Source: Erodium maritimum (Eukaryota > Streptophyta > Magnoliopsida > Geraniales > Geraniaceae). Taken from it: a DNA stretch of 64,000 bases. Within the stretch, counting starts at the first letter, position 1; the number at the start of each line of letters is the position of its first letter. Below, piece by piece: positions 29,958 through 40,714 of the stretch. Made by a program: the position numbers and the translations under genes. Location of the stretch: positions 38,930,557 to 38,994,556 of the forward strand of contig OY997594.1 in the NCBI GenBank assembly GCA_963921825.1. Reading direction: 5' to 3'. The notes below the pieces were generated by a model. The model made no database searches, was not told the DNA's origin, and worked only from the letters and a program-made list of their open reading frames with translations.

Positions 29958-31292
29958 CTACCCTAAGGTTTTCAGGTTCCATTTTAATACCCTTTTGAAA
30001 GCGAAGCGGGTTTTACAATCTACCCCCCTTAAAGGAATTTTGCCCACGAAATTTAAAACAGTCGTACCTCGGGAAACGAACAAGGCGGGATACTTCGCGC
30101 GAACCTCATCCTCGCGCTCCCAAGTTGATTTAGCCCCGTGGTGCTTCCACTGCACTCGTACCAAGTGGATAATCTTGCCTCCCCGCAGAATCTGCTCCCG
30201 TGTGTCCATGATCCGAACCGGCTGCTTCTCATAGGAGACATCATCAGCCACCTCGATATCAGTCCACTCAATGACGTGGGAGGGGTCTGCGTTGTACTGC
30301 CGCAACTGAGACACGTGGAAGACGTTATGGACTCTCCCAAGTTGCGGTGGCAACGCCAGACGATAAGCCACTGTTCCCACTCTGCCCAAAATCTCGAATG
30401 GGCCAATGTACCTCGGGGCCAACTTGCCCCCGCTGCGCCTGAACCGCACCAGGCCCTTCCTCGGGCTCACCTTCAGGAACACGTGATCTCCGACTGCAAA
30501 ATCAAGGGGTCGACGTCGCCTGTCGGCATAACTCTTCTGTCGGCTCTGCGCGGTCCTCAACCGATCGCGGATCAGTGCGACTTTCTCCGTCGTCTCTCTG
30601 ACAAGATCTGGCCCCAGCAGACTCTTGTCCCCCACCTCTGCCCAACATACTGGTGACCGACACGGCCTCCCATACAACGCTTCGAAAAGTGCCATCCTGA
30701 TACTGGCCTGGAAGCTGTTGTTGTAGGCGAACTCGGCCAGCGGAAGGTGGGTCTCCCAAGATCCCCTGAAATCCAGCACACATGCTCGTAGCATGTCCTC
30801 CAAGATCTGGATAGTGCGCTCGGACTGACCGTCTGTCTGGGGATGATGTGCTGTGCTGAGTAGAACCTCGGTCCCCAATGCCTTCTGCAGACTCGGCCAA
30901 AACCTGGACGTGAAGCGGGGATCCCTGTCAGACACTATCGACACCGGGACCCCGTGGAGACGCACTATCTCCTGAACATACAAGCTGCTCAACTTGTCGA
31001 CTGGGTCGGTCATCCTCATAGCCAGGAAATGGGCCGACTTGGTCAACCGGTCGACTACCACCCACACGGCGTCGTTCCCCTTTGGCGACCTCGGTAGTCC
31101 ACACACGAAGTCCATCGTAATGTGTTCCCACTTCCACTGAGCAATCGGGAGTGGCTGTAACAATCCTGCGTGACGCTGATGCTCGGCCTTCACCTGCTGA
31201 CAGACGAGACATCTCGACACAAACTCTGCGACTGCTCTCCGCATCCCGCGCCACCAATAGTGATCTGAGGTCGCGGTACATCTTGGTGCCAC
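29958..31292 (-). pseudogene. Gypsy integrase with chromodomain, open 444-codon frame
   Basis: The longest intact frame of the window. It starts inside the HHCC zinc finger: YWWRGM then CLVCQQVKAEH with Cys28 and Cys31. The catalytic core follows with Asp61 (TMDFVCGLP), Asp122 (IVSDRDPRF) and Glu158 (TDGQSERT), the last two 35 residues apart as in DD35E integrases. The GPY/F module (RYIGPFEILGRVG, LGRVHNVFHVSQLR) comes next, then a chromodomain at about 357-405 (PVRIMDTREQILRGGK, VQWKHHGAKSTWE, KYPALF) that targets heterochromatin in chromoviruses. The frame crosses the polypurine tract and ends 60 bases inside the LTR. A frameshift near 31260 separates it from the upstream pol frame. Confidence 0.93.
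30018..30036 (-). other. Polypurine tract of the gypsy chromovirus
   Basis: On the minus strand CCTTTAAGGGGGGTAGATT ends at the LTR boundary. The AAGGGGGG run is the second-strand primer. The pol reading frame runs through it into the LTR. Confidence 0.82.
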
Positions 31293-31887
31293 CCGGGTGC
31301 ACTGTAAGACGTGAATGATGTGCCTCTCGCAACACGTCGTCTCTACAGTTAACCGGTATGAACAGCCCCCCGCGGTACCGTAACCCCCAGTCGGTGCTAT
31401 TCTCCCAGCCTACTACCTCGTCACCCCTGACGACTCTCTCGCGGATCTCTGATGCTTCGACGTCCTCCGTCTGGGCCTCCAACACCCGGGCGAGCAGGGA
31501 GGGCTGAGCCACTAATGAGCACACGGCCACGCCGCCAGTAATCTCCTCCAGCTCAAGCCCAAACGTGCTCAGCTCCCCCATCATGTCCCACTCTCGGACT
31601 GATATGCTGGCGAGGCTCGGAACCGACTTCCTACTCAAGGCGTCGGCGACCACGTTCGCCTTGCCCGGATTGTAGTGTAGCTCGAAGTCGTACTCCTCGA
31701 GGAGCTCCATCCACCGTCGATGACGCATGTTCAGGTCTCGCTGGGAAAATATGTACTTGAGGCTCTTGTGATCCGAGAACACCTGAAACCCCTCGCCATA
31801 CAGATAATATCGCCAGCTCTTTAGCGCAAACACGACTGCTGCTAGCTCCAAGTCGTGGGTAGGATAGTTGCACTCATGTGTCTTCAA
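31265..31887 (-). pseudogene. Gypsy RNase H and first half of the integrase zinc finger
   Basis: In frame with RT after one TAG (31888-31890, where relatives have Gln). It reads LKTHECNYPTHDLELAAVVF, WRYYLYGEGFQVFSDHKSLK and the RHRRWMELLEEYDFELHYNP then GKANVVADALSRK ending typical of gypsy RNase H. After a linker comes GGLFIPVNC then EAHHSRLTVHPGGTKMYRDL, the His pair of the integrase zinc finger. A frameshift follows at about 31256-31266, and the open frame beyond is chance reading. Confidence 0.9.
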
Positions 31888-32853
31888 CTACCTGGAGTCA
31901 TAAGCCACAACTCTGCCTAACTGCATCAGCACGCAGCCCAGTCCCTCTCCGGACGCATCACAGTAGACATCATAACCGATACCTCGCTCGGGCACCACTA
32001 ACACTGGAGCTGTAGTCAGCCGAGTCTTCAACTCCGCGAATGCACGCTCACAGTCCTCTGTCCACACAAACCCGACTCCCTTGCGCGTCAACAGAGTCAT
32101 CGGTGCGGCTAGTCGTGCAAAGTCTTGTACGAATCGCCGATAGTTGCCTACCAACCCTAGAAAACTGCGGATCTCGAAGACACTAGTGGGCCGTGCCCAC
32201 TTCGAGACTGCATCGATCTTCGACGGATCGACCAAGATACCGTCACGAGACACGATGTGGCCGAGGAATCTCACCTCAGAGAGCCAGAACTCGCACTTCT
32301 CCTGGTTGGCATACAGCTGATGCTCGCGCAATAGTGTCAGAACAGCCCTCATATGTGATTGATGCGCCGCCTCGTTCTGCGAATATATCAGGATGTCGTC
32401 CACAAATACCACCACAAACTGATCTAGGTACGGCCGGAAGATGTTGTTCATCAGGTCCATGAACGCTGCAGGTGCGTTCATCAGTCCGAATAGCATTACC
32501 AGGAACTCGTAGTGCCCATAGCGTGTCCGGAATGCAGTCTTTGCGACGTCCCCCTCACGGACTCGCAACTGATAATAACCGGACCGCAGATCGATCTTCG
32601 AGAAGTAGGTCGCCCCCCTTAACTGGTCGAACAAATCATCGATCCTCGGCATCGGGTATCGGTTCTTCACCGTAACCCGGTTCAGCTTCTGATAATCTAT
32701 ACACATCCGTAGCTCTCCACTCTTCTTCTTCACGAAGAGTGTTGGTGCTCCCCACGACGATGCACTCGGATGGATAAACCCCTTCTGCTGAAGCTCCTCT
32801 AGCTGACACTTCAGCTCAATCAACTCTACCGGCGCAAACCTGTAAGGCGCCAT
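31888..32853 (-). pseudogene. Gypsy reverse transcriptase, open 321-codon frame
   Basis: Complete RT palm and fingers. It reads [20 protein letters not shown], then [63 protein letters not shown], and FVDDILIYS with the catalytic VDD at residues 151-153. It continues into the connection region ([20 protein letters not shown]) and the start of RNase H ([17 protein letters not shown]). It ends in a TAG at 31888, the next codons continuing RNase H in frame. Upstream a TGA at 32869-32871 separates it in frame from the protease remnant. Only two nonsense codons interrupt 1.9 kb. Confidence 0.94.
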
Positions 32854-32868
32854 CGATATCGCCGCCGT

Positions 32869-33188
32869 TCATGGCACCAGGTCAATCCCGAACTCCACCT
32901 CACGAACCGGTGGCAACCCGCTTAACTCCTCGGGAAAGACATCGGGGAACTCGCATACCACTCGCGGTAACTCTCGGCTCTGCACAGCCGATACTTCCTC
33001 CTCTGCGGACAACGCCGACAGAAGGACCCCGCTCTTACTACCCAGAACACATGTCACCTTCGTACCACCTACTGACACTGTCACTCGTCGTCTGTAGCAA
33101 TCGATATTGGCTCGGTACTTCGACAGCCAATCCATACCCAAGATCACATCAAAGTTCGTCATTCCCAGCACGAGAAGATCACCACTAG
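32869..33188 (-). pseudogene. Gypsy protease C-terminal part and RT linker, cut by copia B
   Basis: It reads SGDLLVLGMTNFDVILGMDW, LSKYRANIDCYRRRVTVSV, then the linker [20 protein letters not shown] and [14 protein letters not shown]. This is the end of the retropepsin domain (LGMDWL is a hallmark) and the RT N-terminal linker. The catalytic Asp-Ser/Thr-Gly segment that should precede it is absent: homology stops at about 33181-33188, where copia B begins, and does not resume at the other junction. The gypsy therefore lost DNA at the insertion point. Confidence 0.88.
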
Positions 33189-33944
33189 CTTCTTGAGCTC
33201 CACCGACTCCAAGCCGATGCCAACACCCGAAAAGCCACCAAATGACCTTTTCGCCCTTTCTTCGTCTTGAGTAAAATATTACAATTTAATACACGACTCG
33301 CAGGTCGGGAATAAATAAATATTACAACCAAGTGGTTCGACGACCACACCTTGAAAAAATAATTACACGCTAACTCTAATGGCTCGCGGGCCGTGAAAAG
33401 CGATAAATAATTAAATCGAGCTCGGGGATATTATGTACACCATGCCAACATCACATCACACATCGTGTTATCAAACAAGCATGTTATCAAACATCATGTG
33501 ATTTTCCGGTTTTAATCAATAGCCAAGTTTCGAAAATTTTTGATGCTCGGTTTATCGAAACCGTTCAAAAATGAAACTTTTGAACATTTGATCTTCGAGT
33601 TCGTCATGACGGTTCCAAACTCATCATAACTAACAAAACGGTTTAGCATTGGAATATCAACCATCCAATGGTCATGCTTGGCCTAGCTCCGTCCAACGGA
33701 GCCCCGTTCGGTCCCGGTTTCGGCTCCCCGAGAGTCCCGCTCCCGAGACCCGAAAAATCAAAAAAAATTTCAAAATTTCCAGATTTGAAATAATTTTCAA
33801 AAATTCATTTTACATGCATTAAATCCATGAACAAGAATTTAAAACATGTTATCAAACAATTTAGCAAAACAACATGCCAAAAACGAAACTTTCAAGCAAA
33901 ACCGAAACTTTGAACACCGTCTTGTGAATCCCGAAGGTAGCACG
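33189..33944 (-). repeat. Copia B leader, extra copy outside the left LTR
   Basis: Identical by eye to 39946-40701. In an ordinary element nothing of the leader should lie beyond the 3' LTR. Local hairpins are visible: CGGTTT/AAACCG (33548-33563), GTTCAAAA/TTTTGAAC (33563-33585) and GCTCCGT-CCA-ACGGAGC (33686-33702). Confidence 0.85.
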
Positions 33945-33956
33945 GCTCTGATACCA
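33945..33956 (-). other. Copia B primer binding site, left copy
   Basis: GCTCTGATACCA is the reverse complement of TGGTATCAGAGC, complementary to initiator tRNA-Met. It abuts LTR start 33958. Confidence 0.88.
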
Positions 33957-33957
33957 C

Positions 33958-35628
33958 TGTTGGGTCTCGAGGTAGGGTTTGAGATGAACCAACTCGCAGC
34001 GGAAAATCAATGAAAACCATGAAACAACTAACAAAGAATGGATTCACAAGAGAAAAATTCAGCACTAGTTCTTACCAAAACAAGAACACCGGTTAACGAA
34101 TGATTGGCTTGAGTCTCCAAGACGCCTACGTATCTACATGGGAATCAAAGCCACGTAGTTCTTCTCTTTGAGGACTCAAGAACACAAACATGGAGGTGGA
34201 AACTAGCCAAACCCGAAATGGCCATGGAAGAGGGAGAGAAAATGTGTTTCCTATTCTTGTCTTGTGTTTGTTATGTTGAAAAAAGATGACTTAAACATAA
34301 CAAAACCCATACTTGTCCAACTAAAGGCATGGGACAAGTATGGTGTCAAGTAATGTGTAAATAGGACAAAGTATGGCAAGACAAGATTGGGTTAGGTGGT
34401 GAATCACCAACACCTTAATCCTTGTCTTGCTTACTTAGTACTAATTAATCAAGACTTGATTAATTAGTTCCATGGGCCTTGGTTGCATGGGCCTTTCATG
34501 GGCCTCTTGGAACATGGCCCGTGGCCATTTCCAACGAGGTCCCGTGATTCGCTCATCGCCTCCATGCCTTCCATACCGGAAATGTCCAACATTATCCGAC
34601 GCGATCAATCCCAAGACTCCAAGCCTTGTCTCGATCTGTGAAGTCCTATTCACTTACGGGCGCATGACCCAAAACCCAGTTTTGGTCATGTCCCGAGACA
34701 ACTCCCTTTTGCCCATTCTCCATAAATGTTTCAATGAGTTTCATCCTCCGGTGTGACCCTTAGGTTTATGCATGTCAATAGATCAACGTAAAATCCCATT
34801 TTACTTGATCCTATTTAAGTGGCAACTAACGAGACTTTAGTATTGCCTGACACTACATAACGAATCGACCCTGTCGATTCTAACCTTTCCGTCGTCCCTG
34901 TCATTATCCTTTTATCTCCGATATCCTGATTGAGATAAGGCATAGAGATGTCATCCTTATTATTCTCAATCACCGTTCCTTGATATGTGAGATGACTGAA
35001 GATATGATACCCAGTATCATGTGCATGGCCATGCTATTCTTTCAGTCACTCTCGATCAAGCGGCCGAGAACCGATATCTTTCCCATACCTCAGTATGAGG
35101 GATAAATCCCTTAGCTGCCTTTCGTGTCACTCATGTAGCCCGTCCCCAAGCCAATCCTGGCCGTTATGGAAGCCCTGTTACGGACAACGTTAGGCTCAGG
35201 TCAAACTCAGTTGTTGACTACATAGCGATCACAAAGACTCCTTGGTCTAAGGATACATGACAAGCTACGACACTGAATATGTTCATGACTTAATCTATGG
35301 CACATATTCAGGACGGGTCGTCCAATATCATGTCCCACATGATATCTATGATCAGACTCCGGAATCCTATTCCAATGACTAACAGAACGTAAGCCATAAA
35401 GAGCCATCTTTCATACTAGTCGCTTCTAGTGAAGCTTTGTTGACTAGGGACCCATCGAGTGTGATCTATCTCGATCTATGGTTCTATTCGCATGGTGGGC
35501 ACAGATCAGAGCACACATCGATATATTACTCCAACACATAAGTAATATAAAGCCGCTTTAAATTTATTGCTAACGATGATATATACATTTGGACATTTAG
35601 GATTGAGCTACGGGCACTAAGACTAACA
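33958..35628 (-). repeat. Copia B left LTR
   Basis: 1,671 bp, TGTTGGGTC to GACTAACA on the plus strand (TGTTAGTC to GACCCAACA in element sense). One difference from the right LTR each at 34354 and 35157. The same LTR, more diverged, belongs to copia A. Confidence 0.92.
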
Positions 35629-35642
35629 ATCTCCCACTTGCC

Positions 35643-36215
35643 CTAGTTCCAATCTAAACTCCAATATGTCCCCATCGACTTTACATGTCTAACATGTTCT
35701 GGCAGTGACACTGCCTTAGTCAAAGGGTTGGCTATGTTATCATCTGTTGCAATATCGGTTATCTTCACTTCACCTCAGTTCAGTATTTATTTGATGAGGT
35801 GGATACGCCGCAGTACATGTTTGGATTTGTTATACGATCTAGGCTATTAGCTTGCGCAATGGCCCTTGTGTTGTCGCAAGATGGATTCATCGGGCTGGAT
35901 GGGTTTTTAATTACACCCAGCCCTGCCATGAATTTCCAAATCCACATAGCCTCCTTAGCTGCCTCTGCAGCATCCATGTACTTGGCCTCTGTCGTAGATT
36001 CGGCAATGATATCTTGCTTTACGCTCTCCCAGCTAAAGCTCTGCCATTCAGCGTAAACACATATCCTGATTGACTTCTAAAGTCATCTGGATTTGTCTTG
36101 GAAAACTAGCGTCTACTCATCCTTCGACGACTAGTTCAGCATCATCTTTCCCCCGGGTTAGAATGATGTCTACTGGTACAACATAAGGCTTACGAGACGT
36201 CTGGTCTCATACATG
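35643..36215 (-). pseudogene. Copia B RNase H pseudogene
   Basis: In element sense, from a degraded start near 36200, it reads MDAAEAAKEAMWIWKFMAGL (about 35977-35918), then a CDNTRAIAQAN-like catalytic region. After a frame change the tail ITDIATDDNIANPLTKAVSL and VRHVKSMGTYW leads to the polypurine tract (35629-35642 region). It matches the copia A tail at 9229-9422. Several stops and frameshifts. Confidence 0.82.
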
Positions 36216-36797
36216 TCATGGCATATATGATCGATCCTGCCCCCAGGCGCATAGGATTCTCATCATCCTTTTCAGCTCATCAGGTGTCTTAGGACACTGA
36301 GTCTTGCTGAGATGAATGCCATGACTAGTGGGTAAGAGTCCTTTCTTTGAATCGACCATTAAGAACCTACTCAATGCCTTGTTCACATAGGTTCCCTGAC
36401 TTAAATCCAAGACCCTCTTGGTGCGATCTCTACATATCTTAATCCTTAAGATATGAGAAGCATCACCTAAGTCCTTTATTGAAAAACACTTCCTCAACCA
36501 AGCTTTAGTCTCGTGCAAGGTTGGGATGTCGTTTTCAATGAGAACCAGAAAGGTAATATTGCTACCACTAGCCTTCTTATAAACGCAAGATTCATCCTCG
36601 TTCTTGATTAAGCCAAATCCAATTACAACTTTATCAAAATGAAGGATCCAACTCCGAGAAGTTCGTTTCAATCCATAAATGGATTTCAACAACTTATAAA
36701 TCTTTCCTTTATTCTTCGGATCGTCAAAACCTTTGGGCCGAGACATACAAACGTACTCAGTCAAATTTCCATTTAGGAAAGCGGTTTTGACATCCAC
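36216..36797 (-). pseudogene. Copia B reverse transcriptase C-terminal part, YVDD deleted
   Basis: An open 193-codon frame starts MDVKTAFLNGNLTEYVCMSR and continues IYKLLKSIYGLKRTSRSW, CVYKKASGSNITFLVLIEND, then DLGDASHILRIKICRDRTKR and DSKKGLLPTSHGIHLSK. Where copia RTs read FLVLYVDDILLIGND this one reads FLVLIEND. Seven codons containing the catalytic YVDD are missing in frame, most simply by deletion between short CTC repeats, with Gly changed to Glu. The protein cannot be an active polymerase even though the frame is open. Confidence 0.88.
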
Positions 36798-36831
36798 TTG
36801 CCATATCTCGTAATTATGATACGCAGTTATG

Positions 36832-37203
36832 TCAAGAAGAATTTGGATCGATTTTGACCATAGCCACTAAGGAGAAGGTTTCCTCATAGTCAATCCATTG
36901 GATCTTCCTATAACCTTTCACCACCAGTTGAGCTTTGTAGGTCAGAGGGTTGCCGTCCATGTCCATCTTCACCTTGAAGATCCATTTGCATCCTATGGTC
37001 CTCACACCATTGATGGGATCAACCGGTTCCCAGACTCGGTTGTCCGACATGGATTGCATTTCCTCCCTCATGGCTCCCAGCCATAACTCGGAGTTGGGCC
37101 CATCCACGACTTCCTGAAAGGTGGCTGGATCATCGTGATCCACCATGACTTCATTGTCACCTCCGGATACCATATCTTGGAGGTGGAAGATTGATCCTTT
37201 CAA
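36832..37203 (-). pseudogene. Copia B reverse transcriptase N-terminal part
   Basis: An open 123-codon frame: DDPATFQEVVDGPNSELWLG, AMREEMQSMSDNRVWEPVDP, VRTIGCKWIFKVKMDMDGNP and YKAQLVVKGYRKIQWIDYEE. This is the start of copia RT. A frame change and stop at about 36798-36832 separate it from the C-terminal part. It matches 4984-5270 of copia A closely. Confidence 0.88.
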
Positions 37204-38060
37204 ATCGCCTTGGACCTTCCGGAATTGTAACAGGAATTGGTTCTTACTCTACGACAATCTCTGGCTCCTTTCTACTGGGTTGCCAATTGGTTTAGACAGA
37301 TCTGTACCATCCTGAATTTCTTCGAGATGCACAGTCCTCCCAATGACGTCTTTGGAAACAAAACTTCTTTTCCATAAAGACCCCACCCCAAGCGACGAAC
37401 ACCATGTTCTCACTGGGATTGTAGAAATAGTATCCCCTTGTTTCTTTGGGATACCACACGAAGGTGCATATCTCAGATCTTGGTTCGAGCTTAGTCGAAA
37501 CCAAATGTTTCACATAAGCCTCGCAACCACAAATCTTTAGGAAGGATAAAGCGGGCATCATCCCGTACCATTTTTAAAATGGTGTCCCTTCCACACCATT
37601 CGTCGAAGCCCGATTCACTATGAATGCGGTCGTCTCTAGAGAAAAACCCCTAAAAGAGATTGGGAGATTAGTCCAACTAATCATGGAACAGACCATTGTC
37701 TAACAATGTCCGATTTCTCCGTTTGGCTACACCTTTCAACTACAGTGACCTAGGAGGAGTCCATTCCAAAAGGATCCCATTCTCTTTTAGATGATCTAAT
37801 AACTCTGTGGTCAAGTATTTTCCACCTCGATCCAATCGAAGTGCCTTAATACCTTTGTCGAGCTGGTTTTCTACTATAGTCTTAAACTCTTTGAATTTAT
37901 CAAAAGCTTCAGACTTATGTCTCACCGAATAGACATAACAATATTTACTGTAATCATCAGTAAATGTGATAATGTAGCTAAAACCCCTCCTGGCAAGTGA
38001 ACTTATTGGTCTACACATATTCGAGTGTATCAGCCCCAATAATTCACCCGCCCTTTCATC
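37204..38060 (-). pseudogene. Copia B integrase pseudogene
   Basis: The catalytic core reads GFSYIITFTDDYSKYCYVYS near 37995-37920 and RLDRGGKYLTTELLDHL near 37850-37790. The end of the core (37560-37740) is degraded. The C-terminal region is open at 37561-37292: KICGCEAYVKHLVSTKLEPR and FVWYPKETRGYYFYNPSENM. A stop after EWTPP and later frameshifts break it. The second catalytic Asp (DRGG) is present, but the Gly-Glu after it reads GGK, so the conserved Glu next to it is changed to Lys. Confidence 0.82.
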
Positions 38061-38660
38061 GCGATCGATAAAGGGCACTTTAGTCATTTTGCCCATCAAA
38101 CAAACCTTGCACCTATCGATCGAATGGAATTCGAATGAACCTGAAAGCCCGCACTTCTGAAGTGCTGATAGGCGCTTCTTGTTTATGCGACCCAAATGAC
38201 AGTACCATAACAGAGTTAGGTTTAAATCGTTGGATTTAGACCTCTTGGTATTAATGGAATATATAGAACTTGAGGCATTGTTACCCATATCTAATATGTA
38301 CAATCCTCCAACCATGTCAGTACTGGTATAAAACATATCATTGCATAGAACATTGAAAACTCCATTTCCAATATTAACATTATATCCTTCCTTGTCAAAC
38401 ACGGATACAGATATAATATTCCTACTAAAAGTAGGTATGCAATATACATTATACAATACTAAGACAAGGCCTCTTGGCAAAGCAAGACTTATGGATCCTA
38501 CAGCAGTTGCCACAACTATGAGGTCCATTTCGTGCTTTCCAAATCTCTCCTACTTTCAGCCACCATATATTAGTGCATGTGTGAGATTCAGTCATGGTAT
38601 CTAATACCCATGAATCTTTGGAAGTAGAGAGATGTAGCTCTATAGAGTTAATACCGAATG
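38061..38660 (-). pseudogene. Copia B protease remnant and GAG-pre-integrase
   Basis: The protease site appears as DSWVLDTMTESH near 38620-38590, where copia proteases have D-[ST]-G. The Gly is changed to Met, so it is inactive. After a frame change the open frame at 38528 continues the protease (VLYNVYCIPTFSRNIISVSV) and then GAG-pre-integrase: LLWYCHLGRINKKRLSALQK and RCKVCLMGKMTKVPF, the zinc-binding region before integrase. Confidence 0.8.
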
Positions 38661-39157
38661 AAGGGACGATCCCACCGCCCTTCCTTAGATCATCCAGGTT
38701 TCCTGATGAAGGCGCAGTCCTACTGCCCTTCTTCAGATCATCCAGGCTATTTGATGAAGGCGCAGTCCCACTGCCCTTCTTCAGATCAGCCGTGAACTTC
38801 CTGTAATCCCGGTTCCAATGACCAGGCTGTTGGCAGTAGAAGCAGACATTCTCAGGTGTCTCATCTTTCCTGCCAAGTGCGCATGGGCCCAGCCCTTGCC
38901 ACTTCCAATTCCCTTGTTGACCATCAGAATATCCTTGGATCCCAGATCCCTGAGATATTCTTCTCAACAGCTGATGACACTTCATGTAACTCTGATATGG
39001 TCTTAGAGACAGCCTTGTCAAGGACATATTCTTTGCGTTCAGACTTGAGGACTATCCTCAAAATTCTGTACCAGTCCAAATAGTTTGTCCCATTTAGCTT
39101 GACCCTGTCAAGAATGGTTTTTAATGACAAACTATTAATGTTCGCTGAATTTGCCAT
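38661..39157 (-). pseudogene. Copia B gag pseudogene with internal deletion
   Basis: It starts at MANSANINSLSLKTILDRVK (39157) and continues NYLDWYRILRIVLKSERKEY. It then passes directly to SELHEVSSAVEKNI, which in relatives lies much further along, so roughly the central UBN2 part is missing. After a frame change a zinc knuckle CFYCQQPGHWNRDYRK (last Cys changed to Tyr) is followed by three copies of a DLKKGSGTAPSS-type repeat at 38680-38790. It cannot assemble normally. Confidence 0.8.
38682..38792 (-). repeat. Three-copy repeat in copia B gag
   Basis: Units of about 39-45 bases encode DLKKGS-x-TAPSS three times after the zinc knuckle. On the plus strand each contains a CTTCAGATCATCCAGG-like phrase. 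In-frame expansion of a linker. Confidence 0.75.
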
Positions 39158-40701
39158 TTGATCAACAACAGATAAAATTCAATCAGTAAACTGAATAAAT
39201 TTTATGAAGATCAAGCTTAAACACCAACAATCAATTCTAAACCTTTAGAATCTGAAACCAAGATCCTTGATTCACTCGATTAAGCTGAACTAATGCTCAC
39301 CACTTAATCGAGCTATGTAGGTAGGACTCCATCCAATCACATCCAATGTGACTCTTGGCTAGGGTATGTACTTATGTACACGACTTACCCTATCTGTTAC
39401 CCTAGCTCAACCTCAGGCCGAGAATCGTAGTCGGGTCCACCAATTTTCAACTATGGCTCGTCACTATGTAGGTGCTCCGCTAATGCGCACGACACCCACA
39501 TATGTCGTCCAAACCTACTACCCCGCTTCCCCATGGATGCTCCGCTAATGCGCACGACAACCATAGGACGGGGAGGTAGTAAGGTGTTGATGATTGGGAG
39601 GTATCGGACATGACCCGCTTTTACTTGTCCAGTTGTGTTCAAAACTTTGGCACATCCTAGATGCGATGAGCACATCAACTACATTCCAAATGCAATGATG
39701 CCTCAAATTACATCCAATGTAATTCTTCCTTTGAACCCGTCAACTACATCCAATGCAATGACGGTTCTAAGGGTTCACACACAAGGATTAAAATTCCAAT
39801 TTTATCTTTGCATGTGAGGTGATATGCTCGGTAAATAAAGTTAAGCATGCAATTCTAAAACACATAGAATTAATCATGCATAAACTAAACCAAGCATAAA
39901 GCGATAAATGTGCACATAATAGCCCCCTAAACTAACTCCCACTAACTTCTTGAGCTCCACCGACTCCAAGCCGATGCCAACACCCGAAAAGCCACCAAAT
40001 GACCTTTTCGCCCTTTCTTCGTCTTGAGTAAAATATTACAATTTAATACACGACTCGCAGGTCGGGAATAAATAAATATTACAACCAAGTGGTTCGACGA
40101 CCACACCTTGAAAAAATAATTACACGCTAACTCTAATGGCTCGCGGGCCGTGAAAAGCGATAAATAATTAAATCGAGCTCGGGGATATTATGTACACCAT
40201 GCCAACATCACATCACACATCGTGTTATCAAACAAGCATGTTATCAAACATCATGTGATTTTCCGGTTTTAATCAATAGCCAAGTTTCGAAAATTTTTGA
40301 TGCTCGGTTTATCGAAACCGTTCAAAAATGAAACTTTTGAACATTTGATCTTCGAGTTCGTCATGACGGTTCCAAACTCATCATAACTAACAAAACGGTT
40401 TAGCATTGGAATATCAACCATCCAATGGTCATGCTTGGCCTAGCTCCGTCCAACGGAGCCCCGTTCGGTCCCGGTTTCGGCTCCCCGAGAGTCCCGCTCC
40501 CGAGACCCGAAAAATCAAAAAAAATTTCAAAATTTCCAGATTTGAAATAATTTTCAAAAATTCATTTTACATGCATTAAATCCATGAACAAGAATTTAAA
40601 ACATGTTATCAAACAATTTAGCAAAACAACATGCCAAAAACGAAACTTTCAAGCAAAACCGAAACTTTGAACACCGTCTTGTGAATCCCGAAGGTAGCAC
40701 G
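39158..40701 (-). other. Copia B leader (full copy)
   Basis: Between gag start and primer site. 39946-40701 is the block duplicated at 33189. 39158-39945 is unique here and contains repeated phrases such as CATCCAATG and GCTCCGCTAATGCGCACGAC, the latter twice (about 39474 and 39539). No coding potential is recognised. Confidence 0.7.
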
Positions 40702-40713
40702 GCTCTGATACCA
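40702..40713 (-). other. Copia B primer binding site, right copy
   Basis: GCTCTGATACCA, the reverse complement of the tRNA-Met site, next to LTR start 40715. Confidence 0.9.
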
Positions 40714-40714
40714 C

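Larger units (their letters stand above)
26866..30017 (-). repeat. 3' LTR (LTR d) of the gypsy chromovirus, hybrid U3
   Basis: 3,152 bp, TGTCACGCCCC to GCGGGTTTTACA on the plus strand. Its 3' half (26866-28545) matches type I LTRs. Beyond CTTCCGGGGCTCC at about 28545 it continues with a type II U3 shared with LTRs e and g: AATCCGAACTCTAATTTT, the GC-rich block 29290-29780, and a TATA-like CTTATA at 29818-29823 on the minus strand. Arrays lie at 27410-27600 and 27770-27955. Compared with LTR e it keeps a 405-bp segment (27770-28174). Confidence 0.93.

Noticed and set aside
29650-30234. 194-codon plus-strand frame
   Set aside because: Antisense to the LTR U3 and the end of the integrase frame; a shadow of a GC-rich region.
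30138-30656. 172-codon plus-strand frame
   Set aside because: Exact antisense of the integrase frame, which has clear DDE and chromodomain motifs on the minus strand.
34472-34756. 94-codon frame identical at 41229-41513
   Set aside because: Lies within the copia B LTR duplicates and is antisense to the element; identity reflects duplication of the block.
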